Shown here: one piece after another, positions 55,729-64,000 of the stretch
Position numbering within the stretch: the first letter of the stretch is position 1
Layout of the letters: each line of letters opens with the position of its first letter
Source of the DNA: Aporrectodea caliginosa
Lineage: Eukaryota > Annelida > Clitellata > Crassiclitellata > Lumbricidae
NCBI GenBank assembly: GCA_020284085.1
Contig: JACEVL010000479.1
Span: 991,603-1,055,602, forward strand
DNA: 64,000 nt
Direction of reading: 5' to 3'
The notes under the pieces: generated by a model
Told to the model about the DNA's origin: nothing
The model's database searches: none
Seen by the model: the letters and a program-made list of their open reading frames with translations, nothing else
Translations under genes and position numbers: made by a program

Positions 55729-56163
55729 TAGTCTACTACCAGGGGCGTCCATCTCCCCTTACGCTTATGAAGCATTCCCCCCTCTTGTCATCAGATTGCC
55801 CCCCCCTCCCAGACGATTGGTCGACTGTCAACGAAAGAAAAAATGTCGATCATCGAAATTTGAAGCATAATCTCGCTGTTGAATTCTTTAACTTTTAATT
55901 AACTGATAAAGCAACATTATGCATTATAAGATCTGAAGGCCTGTGCACAGACAGAGGCATACTAAAATTACAATAGGTGTTTCTTCAGAGCAGCAGAGTC
56001 CGTATACTATAGCCAAACGTTCAACAATTTCGTCCAGTTTTATAGAGTAGTGCCTCGTTCACAGGCTAATACTGTCAGAAGTATAAACCAGTCATCAACC
56101 ATAGTTGATCTCAGTCGATTTTTCACACTGTGGATGCGACTTATCACTCGCTCAGCTGAGCAC

Positions 56164-56259
56164 CTGGTCACCGTAAGGGAGACCAGGATTTTGTACAAGC
56201 TGGTGAGACTCTCACCAGCTTGTACAAAATCAGACCACTCTCACAGTGAGAATGGTCTG
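56164..56259. repeat. chain of three hairpins
   Basis: CTGGTC...GAGACCAG (56164-56186); a perfect 22-bp palindrome with one-base loop, GATTTTGTACAAGCTGGTGA plus GA and its inverse (56187-56208 and 56210-56231); and CAGACCA with inner TCTCAC A GTGAGA (56231-56259). Confidence 0.92.
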
Positions 56260-57164
56260 AAAGTTGCCACATCACACGTAATGGCTTAACATGACTGCTT
56301 TCAATCGAATGTCCTGTCGACAGATGTGTCTTTTGCTCGTCATCATCGTCACTGCTTGTGCCTGCATCATCTAGGTGAATTAGTTCCAGTTTTCTATCGT
56401 CTGCTGTAAGATATGCAAGTATACAATCACCTAGAAGGTCTAATCACTTGAGTAGTCCGTGAAAAAATGTTTAATGTACTAAAAATTTCTTTTCCCCCCT
56501 GAAAAGGCTATGAAGATTTCTGCTTCATTCCCCCCATGGGATGGACGCCCCTGTCTACTACTACTATCGTTTGGTGAACCAACGACAATATCTTGTGGAA
56601 CTGTTGTTGCCTGGGTCTCATTTAACGTCACACCGTCATATGCTTCGTCTATGCTCATGCAATATTGCGGCGGACATATATAAAAGAACGGCCAAGAGGT
56701 CGCTATTGTGTCTGAAAACGTCATCTCTGTCTGCACTTTGAAGAGCAGAAGATAGCAGCGATAGAAAAGGAAGAGTAGGGATCTGCGATACGGAAGAAGG
56801 GAGAAACAAGGACGGAGAATGAGTGGAGAATGACGAGGAGGAGAAGAATGAAGGAAAGGACGTTGAACTGACCTAGATTTGTAGATAGGAGTGCTAAGGA
56901 TGGTGTGAATGAGGTGAAATAGAGCGGGAAACTGGAGCAGAAGGAATTGCCTTTCAGGCACCGAAGAAATAGGGCGGAAGACATGACTAAGCAAAGGCAA
57001 GGAATTCGCAGAAAAGCATCGAGAGACGGAGACTGAGACAAATGCAGTGACAGAGACAGAGTGGAGAGCGAGAAAGAAATCGAATCAAAGAACTGGCTGG
57101 AGGGAAAAATCAGAGATTCAGAATTAATGCGAAAGACGAACAACAGTAGATGGCGACAAACGAA

Positions 57165-57560
57165 AAGGAGGAGGAGGAGAAGGAGGAGGAGGAGGAGGGA
57201 GGAAGAGGAGAAGGAGGAGGAGAAGGAGAAGGAGAAGGAGAAGGAGAAGAAGGAGAAGGAGAAGGAGAAGGAGAACGAGAAGGAGGAGGAGGAGGAGGAG
57301 GAGAAGGAGAAGGAGAAGGAGAAGGAGAAGGAGAAGGAGAAGGAGAAGGAGAAGGAGAAGGAGAAGGAGAAGGAGAAGGAGAAGGAGAAGGAGAAGGAGA
57401 AGGAGAAGGAGAAGAGAAGGAGAAGGAGAAGGAGAAGGAGAAGGAGAAGGAGAAGGAGAAGGAGAAGGAGAAGGAGAAGGAGAAGGAGAAGGAGAAGGAG
57501 AAGGAGAAGGAAGAAGAGGAGGAGGAAGAGAAGGAGGACGACGACGAGGAGGAGGATGAA
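57165..57560. repeat. (GGAGAA)n purine microsatellite
   Basis: About 400 bp of almost pure purine on the plus strand with flanking GGA runs. The EKEKEK, GEGEGE and RRRRRR frames come from this repeat and are not genes. Confidence 0.98.
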
Positions 57561-57647
57561 TAGCCAGACGAATGATGAGTTCGTCTGCAGTCGATTGTTA
57601 CGCCTCGTTTCGACTTTCGCCGCGGCGGCCTGGTATCCATAACAGCG

Positions 57648-57662
57648 GTTGCCATGGGCGAC
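57648..57662. promoter_or_regulatory. X-box-like motif (RFX site)
   Basis: GTTGCCATGGGCGAC: two inverted half-sites with a 3-nt spacer, one mismatch from the RFX consensus. It sits in a GC-rich island (57590-57890). No gene start was identified beside it. Confidence 0.35.
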
Positions 57663-57889
57663 CGTGCGGATTAGATATATGCAGGAGCAGCGCCTTCAGT
57701 GGAGTGGCGGCGGCCGGGCCCTGGCGGATGGTGGATGGGTTAAGGCCGTTGGAGTCAGTGAAACGAAGCGGAGTCTATAGCTGCAGCGGTGCAGACAAGC
57801 AGCCAACAGAAAGATCGATCGATCGAAAAGCACCGTGTCCCTCGCCGCCGACGCCGCCACCGCCATGGACAGGGCTCCTCGAACAATGC

Positions 57890-58190
57890 TAACCTGGCCG
57901 GCTGACTGGATGGCCTACTTGGCTGGCTGGATGGATGACTACCGACTGACTGACCAACTGACCGACTGACCCATTGACCGCGTGGATGACTAACAGGCAG
58001 GCGATATAACTGACTGCAATGTCTGATTAATTTATTGACTGGCTTGCTTGCTGTCTGACTGATTTACTGACTGGCTGGCTGACTGACTACCGACTGACTG
58101 ACCGACTGACCCATTGACTGCGTTGATGACTAACAGACAGGCGATATAACTGACTGGTTGTCTGCAATGTCTGGGTTCCTGTCCGATTAA
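57890..58190. repeat. GACTGACTGACC-type degenerate repeat with a 140-bp duplication
   Basis: TGACCGACTGACCCATTGAC and AACAGACAGGCGATATAACT-like words recur at about 57955 and 58100. Confidence 0.85.
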
Positions 58191-58198
58191 TTTATTAA

Positions 58199-58305
58199 TA
58201 ATCATATTTTCTTTATTGAAACAATCCGGTTGACAAATCGCAACCGGTTACAGTGTACAATTATGCAATTGAAACAATTCAAAAGAACACAAATGACAGA
58301 CGACA
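58199..58305 (-). mobile_element. SINE 3' part, inverted copy
   Basis: TTTATTGAAACAATCCGGTT and GCAACCGGTTACAGTGTACA mirror 48690-48785. Lacks the tRNA-like head. Confidence 0.85.
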
Positions 58306-58737
58306 TATATTGACTGGATTGCTTGTTGTCTGACTGCTTTACTGACTGGCTGGCTTACTGATTTTGTGTATATGTGTCCAGTTGTCGGTGTCTCTGTCTC
58401 TGTGTGTCTGCTTGTCCTCCTTCCTGTCTGTGATATATCGTGTGGTTTGTAGATAGCTGCGTGACAAGCAGCATGAATTAAAATACATTTGTTTCTGTAA
58501 CGGAGCTGAAACAGGCCGTAGATTATGTCCACTGTGAGACCTGGTTTGGTTAAATCGCTTCGGGATAGACTGCGGCGAAGCAGAGGAAGCCATTTGCTCC
58601 TGTTTTAACGAGGTTTTGATTGGCAAAACTATTTAAGAATGCGACAATCTCGGTATCAGCCAACAGGTAGATGTAAATGTTAGCGTTTTTCCATAGGAAC
58701 CGTATGTCCTTGACTGAGGCGAGTAGTTATGAATACC

Positions 58738-58848
58738 CCGTTTTGTACCTCAATTTATACCCCACCCACATTTACACTCCCGTTTTGGACCTCAATTTAT
58801 ACCCCACCCACTTTTACACTCCCGTTTTGGACATCAGTTTGGGTACGA
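58738..58848. repeat. 41-bp tandem repeat, 2.5 copies
   Basis: Unit CGTTTTGGACCTCAATTTAT then ACCCCACCCACTTTTACACTCC; starts at 58740, 58781 and 58823. Confidence 0.9.
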
Positions 58849-58899
58849 ATACAGGGTCAAAGGTCAAACGACCACGGCCTCCGCTAAAAACAGACACCC

Positions 58900-59840
58900 A
58901 TTAAATTTGGTCAAGGGTTGCGCGGGTGGGGCGTGCGTGTGCATACCCACCACTCCATTGCAAGCTGCCCAAGCCCATTGAATATTCATTAACCACAGCA
59001 GCAGCTGGCCATTCTTTGGTCCATACCACCATTTCTCTTACACACACAGCCCATTTTAGCCTCAAACATACAACTACCAACCCTCCCACGCACTCTTCTA
59101 AGCCCTGCAAGGCGCCCAAGCAACACTCTTAGAATCTTCATTAAGCTCATTTTGCAATATTTCTCAATACATGCAACCACGCTCTATGTCTTCATGCACA
59201 TTTTTCACTCTTACAAGGCACACATCTTAGTGTGTACACATTGGCATCATTGCATTTGGCGTTTCTACACGTAACCAATGAGCGAGCAAGCACATGCAGC
59301 TCACACAAATTGCGGTATTTTACACTACAGATGCCTATTCTTTTGCACCATACCACCATTTCACTTAGGCAAGCGGCCAATTTTTACTCGCTAGCCTTCA
59401 TTGCAGGCCACTGCAACTAGGCTTTGCACAAGCAGTGTTTTACAAGGCTGACTAAGTCCATTTTATTAATCCTTAAATACAAATTGAGTTCTTTTACACA
59501 ATATGCGTAGGCAAGCTGCTATAGCCAGTGTATTTGCGCTTTTACACCTAGACGCCTCGCGTTGGGCCTGCATTCGTTACCTTGTTTTACAAGGGTGACC
59601 AAAGCCCATTGAATATTCATTTGTCTTATGCCTTTTTACACTTGCACATAGCTCTTGGCATTCAACTGCTCACACATTCATCGCTTAAACTGAATTTAGC
59701 ATCTGTCTTTACACTAAAAATATCACTATAGACGGAGAAGCTTATTTGGGTAATGTGCTTTTACAGTTAGGCCTCAAACTATACTACCTAAACTTATCAT
59801 GAGACTTAAATTTAAAGTTAGCAACTTGGGTTTTTCTCTA
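58900..59840. other. TTTTACA-word rich region, no gene
   Basis: Recurring CCCATTGAATATTCATT (58975 and 59605), TTTTACAAGG and ACCATACCACCATTTC (59020 and 59347). Looks like an old, diverged long tandem repeat or repeat-derived DNA. Confidence 0.5.
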
Positions 59841-59843
59841 CTC

Positions 59844-60030
59844 AAGCAGCTGACTCGACTTACAATTTTGAAATACAGAGCAATGGCACCCAACCAGGGT
59901 ATGTTAAGCAGCTGAGTCGACTTACATTTTTGAAAGACAGAGCAATGGCACCCAACCAGGGTATGTTAAGCAGCTGAGTCGACTTACATTTTTGAAAGAC
60001 AGAGCAATGGCATCCAACCAGTGTATGTTT
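59844..60030. repeat. 62-bp tandem repeat, 3 copies
   Basis: Starts at 59844, 59906 and 59968: AAGCAGCTGAGTCGACTTAC then ATTTTTGAAAGACAGAGC and CCCAACCAGGGTATGTT. Confidence 0.95.
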
Positions 60031-60174
60031 TAGCAATAGCACCGAACCAGAGTATGGTTTAGCAATTTCGCCCATGCAGTGTTTTTGAATTTGGGCTACA
60101 GCATTTAAGCTTAGGTGGCAAGCCCGTCTTTGAGTTTCACATGTTTTACAAGGCTGACCGACACTCATTCACTT

Positions 60175-60300
60175 AGTGTGGAAGCCAAGGCATGCTGTGT
60201 TTGCACTCGCATGCCATTACAGCAGTTGGCCGACCTCCTTTTACACCTAGAGTGGAAGCCAAGGCATGCTGTGTTTGCGCACGCATGCCATTACAGCTCT
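60175..60300. repeat. duplicated TGGAAGCCAAGGCATGCTGT block
   Basis: Two copies about 73 bp apart, each followed by GTTTGC and GCATGCCATTACAGC. Confidence 0.85.
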
Positions 60301-60440
60301 CCCATTTAGCAATGAATATTTAGTAGTTGACTTCTCTTTTTGGGCGGCCTACAAACTTTTACAACTTAAATTCTTGTTTAGAGAGTTCACACAACTAGTT
60401 TATGATTCTGACTTATAATTTTTCTAGAGAATTTGAGGAC

Positions 60441-60443
<3 letters not shown>

Positions 60444-60531
<88 letters not shown>

Positions 60532-61135
60532 GGAGATAAGGAGCGTTGCGCTTTGGCAGAGGCACAGCGCGGTTGCGAGTGAGGGAGGTAAAGAGCTAGA
60601 GCGAGAGAGAGAGGGAGAGAGGTGTTTTGGCAGAGCTGGAGAGAGAGAGAGAGGGAGGGAGAGAGAGAGAGAGAGAGGCGTTTGGCAGAGCTGGAGGGAG
60701 AGAGAGAGAGGGAGGGAGCGAGAGAGAGAGAGAGGGAGAGAGGCGTTTTGGTAGAGCTGGAGGGAGAGAGAGAGAGAGGGGAGGGAGAGAGAGAGAGAGG
60801 GAGAGAGGTGTTTTGGCAGAGCTGGAGGGAGAGAGAGAGGGGAGAGAGAGAGAGAGAGAGGCGTTTGGCAGAGCTGGAGGGAGAGAGAGAGAGGGAGGAG
60901 CGAGAGAGAGAGAGAGGGAGAGAGGCGTTTTGGTAGAGCTGGAGGGAGAGAGAGAGGGAGGGAGCGAGAGAGAGAGAGAGAGGAGAGAGGTGTTTGGCAG
61001 AGCTGGAGGGAGAGAGAGAGGGAGGGAGCGAGAGAGAGAGAGGGAGAGAGGGATTTTGGTAGAGGTGGAGGAGAGAGAGAGAGAGGGACGGAGTGCGAGT
61101 GAGAGAGGGAGCGAAGCGCTTTTGGCTGACAAGTA
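60444..61135. repeat. (GA)n microsatellite and GA-rich minisatellite
   Basis: Pure GA repeat 60444-60529. From about 60590 units of 45-100 bp combine GAGAGA runs with GGCGTTTTGGTAGAGCTGGA. All long frames here (RERERE or SLSLSL) are artefacts. Confidence 0.95.
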
Positions 61136-61353
61136 GCGTGCGAGCGAGAGAGATGCGCGGCTTATATTTCTGACCTGGTGGTTTTACAACTTTTACATTT
61201 CAGACACCTAAAACTCACACTCAAAGCTAGCTTCACAGTAGAATATTGCGAGTTTGTATGAAACCAAAATCTTTAAAGTCGTAAGATCTTTTCAGATTCT
61301 TGCGAACTTTACAAAACCAAAAACTTATGAAACTCTCGTCATTGCTAACCTTT
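61136..61353. other. flank of the terminal inverted repeat
   Basis: No gene; CTTTGTGAACTTT-like words begin before the detectable arm, so the arm probably extends beyond what the window allows comparing. Confidence 0.5.
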
Positions 61354-62201
61354 GTGGAACTTTTCTGAATCTTTGTGAACTTTTCGTAAAACTTAAAGCG
61401 TTTTGGGTGGGCAGTGTTTAAAAATCATTCACAAAACCAAAATCTCGGTGAAACGTTTTGATTCTGATGTATTTTGCAACCATTTTCTTGAACGAAGGAA
61501 TTAAAACTTTGAGATTGTCGTAATCTATACCCAAGTTTGCTTTCTTAAACTTGAGAAGTAGAAACACATAGAATTGCACAAGTATAATTTTAAGGCTTCT
61601 TTCTTAAAATTATAGCTGCACAGGTGGTATAGTTGCATGAGAGAGCGTCGTGCATTGAGAAATTGTGCCACATAGTGTTCATTGCCAATGCGACAACGTA
61701 ATACTTTGTTAAGTTTTGTGAAACATTATCTGATAAGACATGTGACCATAATACGAGGAGGTGTATGGGAGCGTATTGCGAGGGGTTGAGGCTGCTCCCT
61801 CCCCCGCCGCCGCCGCCGCCGCACGGAAGCTGTGGAAAGCGACGTCGCTTCGCGACTAGCAACTAATGTAAAGTTAAAACTGTAATCATTTGAATGTGCA
61901 TTTCTGAAATCGTTAATCTGTACGCCTCAACGTGTCTAAGTTCCAAATTTTTCATCGCATATCTCCTTTACACGGGTTTTTGCTGTGATGAAAAGTCTGC
62001 GAGAAGGGCACACAAGTGCTTCAACGGTATACATTATCAGAATCTAAATAACGTGAAGTTCTCATCTATAGATTTCTCGTTCTAATAAAACATTAAAATG
62101 AAGCGTACCGAATTCTATAGAATAGTGTAATTAATACAAAGCGTGATGGTGATGCGTAAAAATTTAGACAAAATTTAATTAGTGATGAATACAAGAGCAA
62201 C
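61354..62201. repeat. left arm of an 848-bp inverted repeat
   Basis: Exact-length mirror of 63153-64000, with one substitution noticed (near 62159 versus 63198). Contains a CCGCCGCCGCCGCCGCC run at 61803-61820. Confidence 0.95.
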
Positions 62202-63152
62202 ATAGTGGCCTTCCAATAGTGTGGCATCAGTGAAATGATTGCATTGGCATTAAGTTATAGTTCTTTTAGAAACTGTCCATTGCACGTTGACACGCCAGTT
62301 TAAACTCAAAGTCTGCTCGAGCTTGCAGAAACTAGTCCAACTGATTGTTAAAGAGACACAGAGCTCGCACATAAACCAGATCTTATCAACCGCTCCAAAA
62401 CCGAGTCTAGGTATGTGTGGCTATAGATGTACAATTTGCAAGCGTTCGTTTGAGAGTACATTTGTAAGCAAGTAAGTGTACATGCGCTTATGTGTGTGTG
62501 CTTTCCATAATGTAATTTAAGAGCCACATGGGGAGCTACATGGATGAGAGGCTGCAATGTATGTGGGAATTTGAACCCGTTGTATACATATCGTGTGGAG
62601 AAACCTACCAATGACCATTTCATTGGCCATGTGGTAAACACTCCCTATGTGTGGCAAGTGTTCGTATACTCACGTTTTACACTTTGCATCCTATAAACAT
62701 GTATCCACATACAGTCATTGTTGCTGTATCGATGATAGTGGCAGCACCCGCGGCAGTATACAGTTGCAGGCTCAGCAGCAGCCGCAGCGGTAGTTGCGGG
62801 CACAGCAGCAGTGGCGGTTGCAGCCACAGCAGCAGCAGCAGCAGCAGCAGCAACCGAATTAGGTAGCCTACACTGAGCAAATGTATGGCGACCACAGCTA
62901 CAATTGTATAATGATCGCTTATGATTAGTTGAGCTAAATTTGTAATACTTGTAAAATTCGCACATACTCAGTTTCAAAGTCATTCAACTTCTGAGTCCAA
63001 AACCTCTGGAGACGCTAGCTTATTATCATATATTCTGACTATCGGCAAATTTCTTATTTCACTCGTTTACGGAGCACTCTAGGCTCCCTATGTGCTATCA
63101 TTCTTTACAAATACACGGTATTATTACAGTATAAATGAAGTTAAAATGAACC
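62202..63152. other. spacer of the large inverted repeat
   Basis: 951 bp, unique. Includes a CAG-rich run at 62755-62855 (CAGCAGCAGCAGCAGCAGCA at about 62825). No transposase or host gene recognised. Confidence 0.7.
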
Positions 63153-64000
63153 GTTGCTCTTGTATTCATCACTAATTAAATTTTGTCTAAATTTTTAAGC
63201 ATCACCATCACGCTTTGTATTAATTACACTATTCTATAGAATTCGGTACGCTTCATTTTAATGTTTTATTAGAACGAGAAATCTATAGATGAGAACTTCA
63301 CGTTATTTAGATTCTGATAATGTATACCGTTGAAGCACTTGTGTGCCCTTCTCGCAGACTTTTCATCACAGCAAAAACCCGTGTAAAGGAGATATGCGAT
63401 GAAAAATTTGGAACTTAGACACGTTGAGGCGTACAGATTAACGATTTCAGAAATGCACATTCAAATGATTACAGTTTTAACTTTACATTAGTTGCTAGTC
63501 GCGAAGCGACGTCGCTTTCCACAGCTTCCGTGCGGCGGCGGCGGCGGCGGGGGAGGGAGCAGCCTCAACCCCTCGCAATACGCTCCCATACACCTCCTCG
63601 TATTATGGTCACATGTCTTATCAGATAATGTTTCACAAAACTTAACAAAGTATTACGTTGTCGCATTGGCAATGAACACTATGTGGCACAATTTCTCAAT
63701 GCACGACGCTCTCTCATGCAACTATACCACCTGTGCAGCTATAATTTTAAGAAAGAAGCCTTAAAATTATACTTGTGCAATTCTATGTGTTTCTACTTCT
63801 CAAGTTTAAGAAAGCAAACTTGGGTATAGATTACGACAATCTCAAAGTTTTAATTCCTTCGTTCAAGAAAATGGTTGCAAAATACATCAGAATCAAAACG
63901 TTTCACCGAGATTTTGGTTTTGTGAATGATTTTTAAACACTGCCCACCCAAAACGCTTTAAGTTTTACGAAAAGTTCACAAAGATTCAGAAAAGTTCCAC
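63153..64000. repeat. right arm of the 848-bp inverted repeat (cut by window end)
   Basis: Reverse complement of 61354-62201 without indels up to the last base of the window, so the true arm is longer. Confidence 0.95.

Noticed and set aside
57061..57655. Long Glu/Lys, Gly/Glu and Ser/Pro open frames
   Set aside because: Artefacts of the GGAGAA repeat; no domain, and all frames are open.
60530..61136. Arg/Glu-rich and Ser/Leu-rich open frames
   Set aside because: GA minisatellite translated in several frames.

Overview
This is animal nuclear DNA. Genes are split by GT-AG introns and separated by long AT-rich stretches full of microsatellites, LINE 3' ends, SINEs and cut-and-paste DNA transposons. 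Three conserved metazoan protein genes can be assembled exon by exon, with matching reading phase at almost every junction. The invertebrate-type SYD-1 architecture (PDZ + C2 + RhoGAP) and the absence of vertebrate repeat families suggest a non-vertebrate bilaterian, perhaps marine. The species cannot be named from the sequence. No bacterial, phage, CRISPR or operon features are present, and I recognised no tRNA or rRNA gene.

Layout. 1-3.2 kb: pyrimidine minisatellite, a 41-bp tandem repeat and a dead hAT transposase. 3.57-16.81 kb, minus strand: a complete ten-exon DEPDC1-like gene (DEP domain plus RhoGAP-like domain, 949 codons); its second intron carries a three-level transposon nest. 19.31-24.97 kb, plus strand: a five-exon SQSTM1/p62 autophagy-receptor gene (PB1, ZZ, ETGE-type Keap1 motif, LIR, UBA) with a TATA box; its third exon carries a reading-frame conflict. 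These two genes are head to head, about 2.5 kb apart. 25-39 kb: no convincing gene; LINE fragments, simple repeats and a long-TIR MITE. 39.08-47.67 kb, minus strand: four exons of a SYD-1/SYDE gene (PDZ, C2, RhoGAP), possibly with a first exon at 53.06-53.12 kb; its introns hold a fold-back mariner-like element and an internally deleted piggyBac-like element. 47.7-64 kb: SINEs, very long microsatellites, hairpins and GA-rich minisatellites, ending in a near-perfect 848-bp inverted repeat that runs to the window edge.

The genes do not form a pathway. DEPDC1 proteins are linked to cell division and Rho signalling, p62 to selective autophagy and the Keap1-Nrf2 stress response, and SYD-1 to presynaptic assembly. 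The most unusual content is the p62 linker (a high-affinity-type ETGE motif upstream of the LIR, and a region open in shifting frames) and several structured mobile elements: nested hAT in hAT in piggyBac, a palindromic mariner, a minisatellite shared by two loci, and the terminal inverted repeat.
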